A DNA stretch of 64,000 bases from UMGS1933 sp045593405 (GTDB lineage Bacteria; Bacillota; Clostridia; TANB77; CAG-508), in assembly GCA_045593405.1 (NCBI GenBank), contig JAZNWN010000015.1, forward strand, positions 1 through 64,000, in the 5' to 3' direction. Shown piece after piece: positions 17,734 through 26,731 of the stretch. Numbering within the stretch: position 1 is the first letter of the stretch; each line of letters opens with the position of its first letter. Position numbers and translations under genes: made by a program. The notes under the pieces are model-generated. The model had not been told where the DNA came from. It did no database searches and saw only the letters and a program-made list of their open reading frames with translations.

Positions 17734-18143
17734 GGTTCCTCTTCTTCTTTGTCTTTTTCTTCATTTATAGGAACCATTTCTGGTTCTACAACTTCAACAT
17801 CCTCTAGTTTTTGTCCACATTTTGAACAAAATGCTGCTTCTTTTTCTATCTCAGCATAACATTGTGGACATTGTCTTTTATTGTTTAATTTTAAAATTTC
17901 TTTTCTTGCATTTTCTATTTCTTTTGATAAAGCATCTATTTTTCCACATTGTTCTTGCAATTCTTCTTTAATAGAAATATCTTCTTCTCTTACATGTTTC
18001 TCATATACTTTCTTACCTATTTCTTCATATATATCGCTTATTTTATTTTTATTGTCATTAATTTTTAGTTTTAGCTTTGTTTCCTTTGTTATTTTACTTG
18101 TTGCTTCTGATGTTTTCTTTCCAATTTCATTAAAAAATCCCAT
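17718..18143 (-). CDS. coiled-coil protein with a C-terminal zinc ribbon
   Basis: 141 residues. A charged helical N-terminal part (about 15-90) with heptad-like spacing, then CPQCYAEIEKEAAFCSKCG (two CxxC pairs, about 93-111), a zinc ribbon of the double-zinc-ribbon/YgiT-like type, then an acidic tail. The last three codons (NNE) and stop come from the family C repeat, so the tail probably varies between relatives. Role unknown. ATG at 18143 is preceded by AGAGGTGAAATAAA. Confidence 0.65.
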   Translation of the reverse strand: MGFFNEIGKKTSEATSKITKETKLKLKINDNKNKISDIYEEIGKKVYEKHVREEDISIKEELQEQCGKIDALSKEIENARKEILKLNNKRQCPQCYAEIEKEAAFCSKCGQKLEDVEVVEPEMVPINEEKDKEEEEPVNNE

Positions 18144-18219
18144 TTTATTTCACCTCTATTATTATATTCTTTACAATTTATATTTGATTTATTCTAAATT
18201 TTCAACTAAGTGAGGTCTT

Positions 18220-19207
18220 CTAATCTTCAAATTTTGCTCCTCTTGTCATTAATTTCGCAACCGCTTCTTTTGGCTCTAATTCTCCAAATAAAACATTATA
18301 AACAGAATTTACTATTGGCATTTCTACATTGTATTTTTTAGAAAGTTCATATGCAATTTTTATATTATCTATACTTTCAATTACCATTCCAATTTCCTGT
18401 CTTGCTTCTTCTATAGTTTTTCCTTGACCTATCATAATACCTGCTCTTCTATTTCTACTATGATTACTCATACATGTAACTATTAAATCTCCAAGTCCTG
18501 TTAAACCATATATAGTAGAAGCATCTCCACCCATTTTAACAGTTAATTTTGCCATTTCTGAAAGTCCTCTTGTAAGTAATGCTGCAAATGAATTATCTCC
18601 TAAATTTAATCCTGTTATTATACCTGCACAAAAAGCAATTATATTTTTTAAAGCTCCTCCAAGTTCTGCACCTTTTATATCATATGATTTATATATTCTC
18701 AGTGTATCACTCATAAAAGTTTCACTTACATTATCTAGTAAATTCTCATCTTTTGATGCAACTACTAATGCAGTTGGAATTCCTATTGAAACTTCTTCTG
18801 CATGACTTGGTCCTGAAAGACCTGCCACTTTTGAATTTGGAAGTTCTTCGTGAACAATTTCATCTAAAGAATATAATGTTCCTTCTTCAAATCCTTTTGA
18901 GCATATAATTATTGCTTGGTCTGTAACATATGATTTAAATTTTTTAATTGTCTCTCTTACAAATTTTGATGGTGTAACAATTAAAATCATTTCTGTCCCA
19001 TCAATTGCCTCTTTAAAATCTGTTGTACAATATACTCCTTCTGGAACAACAGCATGTGGCAAAAATTTGCACTTTCTTTCATTATTTATTAAATCTGCTT
19101 CTTCTCCGCATAAATGACCATACTTTTACATTATGTCCTTGTTTTGCAAGATGTATTGCAAGAGCTGTTCCCCAGCTACCACTTCCTATTATTGATATAT
19201 TTTTCAT
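18220..19207 (-). CDS. gpsA: glycerol-3-phosphate dehydrogenase, frame broken once at CGG
   Basis: The full protein, about 328 residues, is recovered only if one base is skipped. The first 33 codons (MKNISIIGSGSWGTALAI, the dinucleotide-binding GxGxxG) end at codon 34, CGG (19106-19108). Dropping its C continues GEEADLINNERKCKFLPHAV and the rest of GpsA, including LSGPSHAEE, KNIIAFCAGI and GLGDLIVTC. It makes sn-glycerol 3-phosphate from DHAP for phospholipids; the next gene upstream, plsY, uses that product. ATG at 19207 has GGAGGAG. Without a shift the product stops after 41 codons. gpsA is normally essential, so decay is unlikely. Confidence 0.9.
19106..19108 (-). other. CGG +1 frameshift site in gpsA
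   Basis: Zero frame reads ATG CGG AGA; the family sequence needs ATG (C) GGA GAA. Codon 34. Confidence 0.8.
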
Positions 19208-19216
19208 TATCTCCTC

Positions 19217-19834
19217 CTATTTTTTGAATGATAATTTATTTTCTTTTCCTTCTTTTATTCTTTTTATATTACTTCTATGATTAAATACAACAAGTAATGC
19301 TATTAAAAAACTAAATACTATTCCTACTAATTTAACATCTTCTTGTATAAAAATTGTTAATACTGGGAAAAGAACTGCAGCTGAAATTGAACCTAATGAT
19401 ACCATTTTACTTATAGCAATTATTAAAATTCCAAATACTAAACAGATTAATCCTATTTTCCAGTTTAACATTAACAATACTCCTATTGCTGTTGCAACTC
19501 CTTTTCCTCCTCTGAATTCAAAAAATATTGGAAATGTATGTCCTAATATTACCATAAAACCTGCAATATATTTCAAAATAAACATATCAAAGCCTTCCCA
19601 CATAATTTGTGCTGATATTGCCACAAGAATTGCTGCAACCCCTTTTAATATATCACATACAAGTGTAAGTAATGCCACTTTTTTTCCAACTGTTCTTAAT
19701 ACATTTGTTGTTCCTGCGTTTTTGCTTCCTTTCTCTCTTACATCAAATCCCGCAAATTTTCTACTAAATAATACTGCAAAATTAATACTTCCTATAGCAT
19801 ATGCTACTATTGAAATTGTAATGTATGCTTCCAT
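19217..19834 (-). CDS. plsY: acyl-phosphate:glycerol-3-phosphate acyltransferase
   Basis: 205 residues, five or so membrane segments. Conserved PlsY motifs are present: GSINFAVLFSRKFAGFDVREKGSKNAGTTNVLR at the N-terminus (shown in overlapping short form: GSKNAGTTN), HTFPIFFEFRGGKGVATAIG in the middle, and NHRSNIKRI near the end. It acylates glycerol 3-phosphate in the membrane. Ten bases before gpsA and 13 after der, so probably one operon der-plsY-gpsA. Confidence 0.96.
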   Translation of the reverse strand: MEAYITISIVAYAIGSINFAVLFSRKFAGFDVREKGSKNAGTTNVLRTVGKKVALLTLVCDILKGVAAILVAISAQIMWEGFDMFILKYIAGFMVILGHTFPIFFEFRGGKGVATAIGVLLMLNWKIGLICLVFGILIIAISKMVSLGSISAAVLFPVLTIFIQEDVKLVGIVFSFLIALLVVFNHRSNIKRIKEGKENKLSFKK

Positions 19835-19846
19835 AATAAATACCTC

Positions 19847-21178
19847 CTATAAATCATTTTTTTCGCCTTTTTCTCTGGCGATTATCCTTATTGGTGTTCC
19901 TTCTAGTTCAAAATTACTTCTTATTTGATTTGATAAATATCTTTCATACGAAAAATGAAATAAATCTTTACTATTAACAAATATTATAAATGTTGGTGGC
20001 TTAGATGTAGCCTGTGTAGCATAAAGAATTTTTAATCTTCTTCCCTTATCTGTTGGTGGTTGTACTACTGCTATTGCTTCATTTATAACTTGATTTAATA
20101 TTGATGTTGATACACGCATAGCATTATTCTTGGCTACCTTTTTTATTAACTCAAAAAGTTTATCTACTCTCTGTCCTGTTTTTGCTGATATAAATATAAT
20201 TGGGGCATATGTTAAATAACTTAATTTAGTATAAACTTCTTTTTTATATTTTTCTAAAGTTCCTGTTTCTTTTTCTACTTCGTCCCATTTGTTAATAACA
20301 ATAATTATCCCTTTACCAGCTTCATGTGCTTCTCCTGCAATTTTAGCATCTTGATCGGTAACACCTTCTACTGCATCTATCATAAGTAAACAAATATCTG
20401 CTCTTTCTACTGCAAGTAATGTTCTCATTACACTAAATTTTTCTATACTATCATTTACTTTGCTTTTTCTTCTAATTCCTGCTGTATCTATAAAATTATA
20501 TTTTCCTGTTTCATTTTCAAAATATGAATCTATTGCATCTCTTGTTGTTCCTGCAATATTGCTTACAATAACTCTATTTTCTCCTAATATTTTATTTACT
20601 AAAGATGATTTCCCAACATTTGGTTTTCCTATTATTGCTACATTTATAATTTCTCCATCATTTTGATTTTCATCTGTTTCAGGAAAATATTTATATATTT
20701 CGTCTAATACATCTCCTATTCCTAAAGCATTTGTAGAAGAAACTGGAATTGGATCTCCTAATCCTAAATTATAAAATTCATATATATCATCACTTGTTTT
20801 TCCAAAGTTATCTGCCTTATTACATACTAATACAACAGGTTTTCCAGATTTTTTTAGTATCATTGCAATTTCTTCATCTGCAGCAGTAACACCTTGTTTT
20901 ATATCTGTTATAAAAACAATTACATCTGCCATGTTTATTGCAATATTTGCTTGTTCTCTCATTCCAAATAATATTACGTCTTTTGATTCAGGTTCTATTC
21001 CTGCTGTATCTACAAGTGTAAAATCTCTTCCTCTCCAATTACTGTCTGCATATACCCTATCCCTTGTAACTCCTGGTATATCTTCAACTATTGAAAGTCT
21101 TTTACCAACTATATAATTAAAAAATGTTGATTTCCCAACATTTGGTTTTCCTATTATCGCAACCATTGGCTTTGCCAT
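19847..21178 (-). CDS. der: ribosome-assembly GTPase Der (EngA)
   Basis: 443 residues with two tandem G domains: GKPNVGKSTFF (about 8-18) and again GKPNVGKSSLV (about 180), each with DTAGI and NKAD/NKWD motifs, then the KH-like C-terminal domain. It acts in 50S subunit maturation. ATG at 21178 has AGGTG at the right spacing; the GTG at 21187 is part of that site. Confidence 0.97.
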   Translation of the reverse strand: MAKPMVAIIGKPNVGKSTFFNYIVGKRLSIVEDIPGVTRDRVYADSNWRGRDFTLVDTAGIEPESKDVILFGMREQANIAINMADVIVFITDIKQGVTAADEEIAMILKKSGKPVVLVCNKADNFGKTSDDIYEFYNLGLGDPIPVSSTNALGIGDVLDEIYKYFPETDENQNDGEIINVAIIGKPNVGKSSLVNKILGENRVIVSNIAGTTRDAIDSYFENETGKYNFIDTAGIRRKSKVNDSIEKFSVMRTLLAVERADICLLMIDAVEGVTDQDAKIAGEAHEAGKGIIIVINKWDEVEKETGTLEKYKKEVYTKLSYLTYAPIIFISAKTGQRVDKLFELIKKVAKNNAMRVSTSILNQVINEAIAVVQPPTDKGRRLKILYATQATSKPPTFIIFVNSKDLFHFSYERYLSNQIRSNFELEGTPIRIIAREKGEKNDL

Positions 21179-21290
21179 TTTTTTCACCTAACTTTCTTTT
21201 TGTATTTTATATCATTTATAAAGTTTAGTCAATAAAAATACAATAAAAAAAGGTGCCTTCAATCACTTGGTAGGATATTTTATAATACAA

Positions 21291-21313
21291 AAAAGAGGCC
21301 TTTTAAGCCTCTT
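21291..21313 (-). terminator. terminator overlapping the end of rpmF
   Basis: AAGAGGC/GCCTCTT stem with a T run on the minus strand; the upstream arm lies in the last codons of rpmF. Confidence 0.75.
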
Positions 21314-21485
21314 TCTTTTCTATAACTTCTTTTCCATCATAATATCCACAATTTGAACATACTCTGTGTGGCATTACTGGTTCATTACAATGTTTGCATG
21401 TTGCAATACTTGGTTTTTCTAATTTCCATGTTGATCTTTTTAAATGTGTTCTTTCTTTTGACCATCTTCTTTTTGGTTGTGCCAT
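21303..21485 (-). CDS. rpmF: 50S ribosomal protein L32
   Basis: 60 residues beginning AQPKRRWSKERTHLKRS, with a zinc-binding CKHC/CSNC pair (CKHCNEP and CSNCGYYDGKEVI). Full length for a zinc-type L32. GGAGG upstream of ATG at 21485. The usual partner yceD is not upstream here. Confidence 0.96.
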   Translation of the reverse strand: MAQPKRRWSKERTHLKRSTWKLEKPSIATCKHCNEPVMPHRVCSNCGYYDGKEVIEKKEA

Positions 21486-21619
21486 TTCTTTCCCTCCTTA
21501 ATTTTATGCATAGTATCTATGTTATTAATTTTTCACAAATTTGTCACTAAAATAGTATACTCGTAATTTAAAAATTTGTCAAGAGTTTATTAACAAATTT
21601 TGTATCTTACTCATATTAT

Positions 21620-21650
21620 ATATTGTAAGAGTTTTACAAACTTACAATAT
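21620..21650 (+). promoter_or_regulatory. leader hairpin of the 21671 gene
   Basis: ATATTGTAAG (21620-21629) pairs perfectly with CTTACAATAT (21641-21650), 20 bases before the start codon. A CATATTATA string at 21612 resembles the -10 of mother-cell sigma factors E/K; no clear -35 is visible, so sporulation control is only a suggestion. Confidence 0.35.
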
Positions 21651-21670
21651 ATTTTAAAGGATTGGTGTAA

Positions 21671-22189
21671 ATGGAACAAGATAAAAATATGTACCCTATA
21701 GTTAAAGTAGACGGATTTGTTGAAAAAGGTAAACAGTTCGATTTAGACATCACAATTCCAGAAGATAATAGAAATGTTGTTTATGGAGTTATCAGAGATT
21801 GCTACAAAGAACCTGTTGAAGATGCCGTTGTAAAATTAATAGAAGTTGATTATGATCATGGCAAAAAAGAAAGAAAACCAGTTTCTCATACTTTTACTGA
21901 CAAGGATGGAGAATTTGTTTTTGGACCTCTTTGTCCAGATAAGAACTATGAAGTTCAAATTTGGGTAGACCAAGTTAAACATATTAAAATTTGTGCTGAA
22001 TGTGGAAGACATGGGAAATGTTTAAAAGGGGTTAAATTAGATTGTAAGAGACCATATTTTGATGACAAGTATGATGACAAGTATGATGATAAATACGATG
22101 ACAAATACGACAAATGCGATAAACATGATGATTACAAAAAAACAGATGATAAACACAAAGACGACTATAAAAAAGAAGATTGCAAATAG
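21671..22189 (+). CDS. surface-type protein with a CarboxypepD_reg/Cna-B-like domain and a DDKY-repeat tail
   Basis: 172 residues. About 25-110 form one beta-sandwich of the carboxypeptidase-regulatory-like type (VVYGVIRDCYKEPVEDAVVK, DKDGEFVFGPLCPDKNYEV). A Cys-rich segment follows (KICAECGRHGKC), then tandem DDKYDDKY units and a Lys/Asp/His tail ending in DCK. No signal peptide or sorting motif. Proteins of this build occur among clostridial spore-coat or envelope proteins, but that role is inference. AAAGG upstream of ATG at 21671. Confidence 0.6.
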   Translation: MEQDKNMYPIVKVDGFVEKGKQFDLDITIPEDNRNVVYGVIRDCYKEPVEDAVVKLIEVDYDHGKKERKPVSHTFTDKDGEFVFGPLCPDKNYEVQIWVDQVKHIKICAECGRHGKCLKGVKLDCKRPYFDDKYDDKYDDKYDDKYDKCDKHDDYKKTDDKHKDDYKKEDCK

Positions 22190-22198
22190 TTTTGATGT

Positions 22199-22267
22199 GT
22201 AGGGGCGCATGGTTGCGCCCCTAAAATATTTATTTGTATATTTTGGGGCGCATGATTGCGCCCCTAC
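22199..22267. repeat. dispersed palindromic repeat, family A (two hairpins)
   Basis: TAGGGGCGCATGGTTGCGCC, AT spacer, GGGGCGCATGATTGCGCCCC, then TACA: two similar hairpins in the same order. Confidence 0.75.
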
Positions 22268-22285
22268 AAATTTTGCAAATTATTT

Positions 22286-22314
22286 TTGACTTTTTTGTTT
22301 CTTTATTGTATAAT
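22286..22314 (+). promoter_or_regulatory. promoter of the E2-like gene
   Basis: TTGACT (22286-22291), 17-nt spacer, TATAAT (22309-22314). Confidence 0.75.
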
Positions 22315-22359
22315 TTGTATAATTATATCGTTAATGCAAATTAAGGAGATGTGAATTTT

Positions 22360-23211
22360 ATGTTTGGAAAAAGATCTGATGGCAGAAGGCTTAGAAAGAT
22401 TAGTCCTATTTTTCTTCTTATGCCACATATTATGAAAAAAAGAAGTGATGCACAAGTTTTTTATAGTCAAGAAGTTCCTCTTGCACCTCTAGATGAATAT
22501 ATTGCCCAAAAAGAAGCAGAAGGTATTAAAATGTCTTATATGGCTATTATTTATTCTGCTTTAGTTAGAATTATTGCAGAAAAGCCTTTAGCTAATCGTT
22601 TTGTTATGAATGGAAGAGTTTATGCTAGAAAAAGCATTGATATTTCTCTTGCAATAAAAAAAGGAATGAGTGAAACTGCTGAAGAAACCACTTTAAAACT
22701 ACATTTTAATGGGTCTGAAAATATTTTTGATATTAAAAATAAATTAGAACAAGTTATTGCTGAAAATAAGGATGCTGAAGCTGAAAATATTACAGATAAA
22801 TTTGCAAAATCATTAGCTTATATTCCAAGTTGGCTTATTAAGCTTATTGTTAATTTCTTAATGTTTTTAGATAGACATGATTTATTACCAAAAGCGATTA
22901 TAGAGCTTAGTCCTTTCCATACTAGTGCTTTTCTAACAAATGTAGGTTCTTTAGGTATAGATTCAATTTATCATCATTTGTATGATTTTGGAACTACTGG
23001 TGTGTTTTTAGCAATGGGCAAAAAGAAAAAAAGTTTAATTAGTATAGATGAAACATTAGTAGAACAAAAAACCCTTTCTCTTCGTTGGGTTCTAGATGAA
23101 AGAATTTGTGATGGATATTATTATGCTAGTGCTCTTAAGTTATTTAATAAATATATGAAAAAGCCAGAACTTTTAGAGGCAAATATTGAACCAGTTGAAG
23201 ATGTAAAATAA
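22360..23211 (+). CDS. 2-oxoacid dehydrogenase E2-type acyltransferase domain protein
   Basis: 283 residues corresponding to the catalytic domain of E2/chloramphenicol-acetyltransferase-fold enzymes, with no lipoyl or subunit-binding domain. The C-terminal DERICDGYYYA takes the place of the family's DHRxxDG, so Cys/Ile replace some usual residues (Glu-Arg-Ile-Cys-Asp-Gly). Central LTNVGSLGIDSIYHHLYDFGT matches the family's SNVGxxG segment. No E1 or E3 genes are nearby, so it probably uses free acyl-CoA with an unknown acceptor. ATG at 22360 is set by AAGGAG; a GTG at 22351 is too close to it. Confidence 0.75.
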   Translation: MFGKRSDGRRLRKISPIFLLMPHIMKKRSDAQVFYSQEVPLAPLDEYIAQKEAEGIKMSYMAIIYSALVRIIAEKPLANRFVMNGRVYARKSIDISLAIKKGMSETAEETTLKLHFNGSENIFDIKNKLEQVIAENKDAEAENITDKFAKSLAYIPSWLIKLIVNFLMFLDRHDLLPKAIIELSPFHTSAFLTNVGSLGIDSIYHHLYDFGTTGVFLAMGKKKKSLISIDETLVEQKTLSLRWVLDERICDGYYYASALKLFNKYMKKPELLEANIEPVEDVK

Positions 23212-23241
23212 AAAAAATGCAATCGCATGATTGCATTTTTT
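23212..23241 (+). terminator. terminator of the E2-like gene
   Basis: AAAAAATGCAATC/GATTGCATTTTTT, perfect 13-bp stem with GCAT loop and T run, directly after the stop codon. Confidence 0.85.
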
Positions 23242-23258
23242 TATTTTTATTGCAAAAC

Positions 23259-23343
23259 ATTGTAGGGGCGAACTCTGTTCGCCCGTTTCTACGAAGCCTT
23301 GCTATATTTTTTTGAAGCTCGGGCAATTAAAATCGCCCCTACA
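23259..23343. repeat. dispersed palindromic repeat, family A (two hairpins)
   Basis: TTGTAGGGGCGAACTCTGTT then CGCCC, a spacer, and GGGCAATTAAAATCGCCCCT followed by ACA. Confidence 0.75.
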
Positions 23344-23346
23344 TCC

Positions 23347-23526
23347 CTACCTTAAAAGCATTAATCCTCCTATTACTGTCAATATAAATCCTACTATCTT
23401 CATGCCTCTTACTCCGTTATTCTGGTCTCCAAAGCTAAACAATTTTTTTGTTATTGGTCTTGCATCATATACTAATATTACTCCAAGCATTAAGATTACT
23501 GTTCCAATTATTTCTACGATTTTCAT
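23347..23526 (-). CDS. small two-helix membrane protein, unknown
   Basis: 59 residues starting MKIVEIIGTVILML; two hydrophobic segments (about 3-20 and 42-58) around a short polar loop. ATG at 23526 has AAAGGATG upstream. It begins 18 bp after holA and is probably cotranscribed. No family recognised. Confidence 0.55.
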   Translation of the reverse strand: MKIVEIIGTVILMLGVILVYDARPITKKLFSFGDQNNGVRGMKIVGFILTVIGGLMLLR

Positions 23527-23543
23527 ATTCCACATCCTTTGGT

Positions 23544-24572
23544 TTATCCACAATATGTGCATAATATTGCTTCTAATCCTACATTTATATCTATATTTCC
23601 CTGCTTATAATTATAATCTAGGTCTATTAATTCTTGCAATATTTTTCTTAAATGTTTTTTACTAAAATATTCTACTTGATTTTTATATTTATTAGCTAAA
23701 AATGTTTGATTTGGCTTTAAATTCAAAGCTTCTATAATATTTTTATTATATTCTATGGCAAGTTTAGTTAAATAAATTTTCTTAAAATGCCCATACAATG
23801 TTACTAATATTTTTTGTATTGGTTCTTTATTATAAATCAATTCATTTAATATATCTAATGCTTTTGTTATATTCTTCTTTCCTAAGTTATCTGTTAAGTC
23901 AAATATAACACTATCTAATTCTTTTATTGATAATAAATTTATTGCTTCATTTGTAATTGTTCCATTTTCTCCTGCATATTCAATAAGTTTCCTAATTTCA
24001 TTTATTAAAACCTGCATGTTTGTTCCACATGTTTCTATAAATTCTTTTAATGTTTTATCATCTATATTTACTTTATATGCGTTACATATAACTTTTAATC
24101 TTCTTGCAATTTGTTCTGGTTTTAATTCTTCAAAATTACAAACTACTCCATATTTTTCTATTGTTTTTGAAAGAATATTTGCATCTATCTCCTGTTCAAT
24201 AAATATTAATATTACAGCTTCATTTATTATCTCTATATTTTCTTCTATAAAATTAGATACTTTATCTGATAAAGTATTGTCTGTTTTACTAGTTCTTCTT
24301 CCTCCCGCTTTACTTTTTTTAAATAAACCAGATTTTTTTACTATTATTAGTTTTTTATTATAGCCAAAACTAGGCATTTGTATTTCTGATATCAAAGAGT
24401 TTATATTTGTCTCATCTATTTGAATATAGTTTATGCCAAGTAACATATTACCGAATAGTTTTTTTATTTTTTTTACTGCTACCTCTAGTAAGTATTCTTC
24501 TTTTCCATAGAGCAAATATACACTATTTAATTTTCCTTGTTTTAGTTCCTGTTCTAATTTTTCTGGTGTCAT
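23544..24572 (-). CDS. holA: DNA polymerase III subunit delta
   Basis: 342 residues. N-terminal YLLYGKEEYLLEVAVKKIKK, the central AAA+-like region FIEQEIDANILSKTI, and the C-terminal collar domain with FKKIYLTKLAI and DYNYKQGNIDINVGLEAIL typical of HolA. It opens the beta clamp within the clamp loader. ATG at 24572 has AAGGAG. Confidence 0.9.
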   Translation of the reverse strand: MTPEKLEQELKQGKLNSVYLLYGKEEYLLEVAVKKIKKLFGNMLLGINYIQIDETNINSLISEIQMPSFGYNKKLIIVKKSGLFKKSKAGGRRTSKTDNTLSDKVSNFIEENIEIINEAVILIFIEQEIDANILSKTIEKYGVVCNFEELKPEQIARRLKVICNAYKVNIDDKTLKEFIETCGTNMQVLINEIRKLIEYAGENGTITNEAINLLSIKELDSVIFDLTDNLGKKNITKALDILNELIYNKEPIQKILVTLYGHFKKIYLTKLAIEYNKNIIEALNLKPNQTFLANKYKNQVEYFSKKHLRKILQELIDLDYNYKQGNIDINVGLEAILCTYCG

Positions 24573-24610
24573 TTTTTCTCCTTCAGACCATATTTTTTTA
24601 GTAATTCCTT

Positions 24611-24645
24611 CGAAGAGCGGGTGCCTAGGGGGGTGACCCCTACAT
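24611..24645. repeat. degenerate family A repeat
   Basis: AGCGGGTGCCTAGGGGGGTG followed by ACCCCTACAT; one arm has decayed. Confidence 0.5.
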
Positions 24646-24670
24646 ATATAATAATTTATTTAGATTGAAT

Positions 24671-26713
24671 TTAGAAACCATAAATAATTCTGAATACCTC
24701 AGCCACACTCCAAGCTTGAGCCATTGTTCCTTTAGGTGCATTTGGTTTTTTCGAATCATATATTTCTGATATACTTCCTATTGTTCCTCTTTCAAACATT
24801 TCTTTTTCAAATGTTACTTTTACATTATTTCTAAATTCTTCTAGTTTTTCCCTTAATTGCTTTTTTTCTTGTTTATCTTTTGCATATTTTATCATGTTCT
24901 TTATTGAATTGTAATATAATCCAAGAAGCCAAGGCCAAGTAATTCCTTGATGATAGCTTGAATCTCTTTTAAATACATCTCCTTCATATATGTCTATATA
25001 TCCTTTTTCTCCTTTTGCTAATGTTTTTAATCCATATTTATTTAATAACTTTTTTTCTACAACTTCAAGAATATTTTTTGCTATATCACTTTCCGGACTT
25101 ACAACCGGATAAGTTAAGCTTAGTGCAAATAATTGATTTGGTCTTACTTTTGCATCTCCAAGCACATCATATAAACAATTTCTTTTACTATTATAATACT
25201 TTTCTACAAATGATTTTTGACAATTTTCAGCTAGTTTTAAATATTCTTTTTGCTCTTTTTTATCCCCAAATTTCATACTAAGTTCTGCCATTATCATAAG
25301 TGCGTTATACCATAGTGCATTTATTTCTACTGTCTTTCCATTTCTTGGTGTAAAACTATGATTTCCATATTTTGCATCCATCCATGTATTTTGTGTATTT
25401 GGTGTTCCAGATGAAATTAAATAATCATCATCTAGATAGATATTATTATCATCTAAATTAATTCCTTTTTTATAATTTTCAATTATTGATTTTAGTTTAG
25501 TATACATATTTTCTTTTATAAAATTGTAATCTTTTGTATATTCTATATATTTGCGTATTTGTTCAAACAGTAATAAAGAAGCATCTGCACTATTATATAA
25601 AGGTCTATTGTCATATCCAGAATATCCATTTGGAACTAAACCAAATTTGATATCTCTTATTCCTGTTAAAAATAATTCTTTAGCTATCTTATATTGTTTT
25701 GTGCAAAGTAACAACCCTTCAAAAGATATAAGGCAATCTCTTCCCCAATCTAAAAACCAAGGATAACCCGCAAGTACAGTATGGTAACCAAAACTTGGTC
25801 TGTATACTATAAAATTATCTATTGCAATCATAAAGTATTTTAATATATCTCTTTCTCGTTTTTGCTCTTTAGTTTCTTTTTCTATATTTATTTTGGAATC
25901 CAATATTTCTGTTTCATGTATTAACTCATTTATTCTTATAATCTCTTGATTTATAATCTTTTTTATATTTAGTTCCTCTATATTTTCTTCTAATGAACAA
26001 ATAAAACCAATTTCTTTTTCTGCATTTTCTGGAATTTCTACTTCAAATCTTCCTGGAACTAATAGATTCTCTTCTGGATAAAGACCTCTTCTTTCCTCTT
26101 CTATGTAAAACATATTTCTAAAAGTATCGTTTTCATGTTTAATATACTTCCCTTCCGAAATATACATATAAACTGGATTATTTGAGTTCTCATCTATTTC
26201 CATTCTTACCTTTTGTTCTTTTTCTTCTTGTTTTACTTTATATTCATGATTAGTATTCATAAAATGAAAATCTCTAAAATTCACTACTGGAGTAATAGTA
26301 AATTTTGCACTTTGTCCATTATTATATATTTTATATAATACACAAACTGTATTTTTTCCATATTCCATACATATTAGTTTTTTAATAACTATATTTTCCA
26401 CTTTATATGTAAAAATTGGTATATACTCTTTTTCAAATTCTTCTTGATATTTATATCCTGTAGAAATATAATTATTGCACATATTAGAATACAAATCATA
26501 TTTATTATTATCTATTTCAATGCTTTCATCTAATTTTGAAAGTATTAAATGTCTTCTTGCTGGTGGTGTAAGAGGTGCTACTAGTAAACCATGATATTTT
26601 CTTGTATTTATTCCAATAGCTGTACTTGCTGCATATCCTCCTAATCCATTTGTTATAATCCACTCTCTTTTTATACCTTCTTCTAATGTTAATTTACTTT
26701 TGTCTATTTTCAT
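24671..26713 (-). CDS. glycogen-debranching-type amylo-alpha-1,6-glucosidase
   Basis: 680 residues. The N-terminal GDE_N domain shows WIITNGLGGYAASTAIG, NTRKYHGLLVAPL; the C-terminal (alpha/alpha)6 catalytic domain shows GYPWFLDWGRDCLISFEGLL (catalytic Asp in DWGRD), DAKYGNHSFTPRNGKTVE and ALWYNAL. It removes alpha-1,6-linked glucose in storage polysaccharide; cytoplasmic. ATG at 26713 has GGAGG six bases upstream. Placed after yvcK, 19 bp away, perhaps in the same transcript, an unusual neighbour for it. Confidence 0.9.
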   Translation of the reverse strand: MKIDKSKLTLEEGIKREWIITNGLGGYAASTAIGINTRKYHGLLVAPLTPPARRHLILSKLDESIEIDNNKYDLYSNMCNNYISTGYKYQEEFEKEYIPIFTYKVENIVIKKLICMEYGKNTVCVLYKIYNNGQSAKFTITPVVNFRDFHFMNTNHEYKVKQEEKEQKVRMEIDENSNNPVYMYISEGKYIKHENDTFRNMFYIEEERRGLYPEENLLVPGRFEVEIPENAEKEIGFICSLEENIEELNIKKIINQEIIRINELIHETEILDSKINIEKETKEQKRERDILKYFMIAIDNFIVYRPSFGYHTVLAGYPWFLDWGRDCLISFEGLLLCTKQYKIAKELFLTGIRDIKFGLVPNGYSGYDNRPLYNSADASLLLFEQIRKYIEYTKDYNFIKENMYTKLKSIIENYKKGINLDDNNIYLDDDYLISSGTPNTQNTWMDAKYGNHSFTPRNGKTVEINALWYNALMIMAELSMKFGDKKEQKEYLKLAENCQKSFVEKYYNSKRNCLYDVLGDAKVRPNQLFALSLTYPVVSPESDIAKNILEVVEKKLLNKYGLKTLAKGEKGYIDIYEGDVFKRDSSYHQGITWPWLLGLYYNSIKNMIKYAKDKQEKKQLREKLEEFRNNVKVTFEKEMFERGTIGSISEIYDSKKPNAPKGTMAQAWSVAEVFRIIYGF

Positions 26714-26731
26714 TTGTTCCTCCAATTACTT

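Noticed and set aside
21620..21650. The 21620 hairpin as an intrinsic terminator.
   Set aside because: It lies just before a start codon and is not followed by a T run.
22065..22140. The DDKY repeats of the 21671 gene as a CRISPR-like array.
   Set aside because: The repeats are in frame, coding and contiguous, without spacers.
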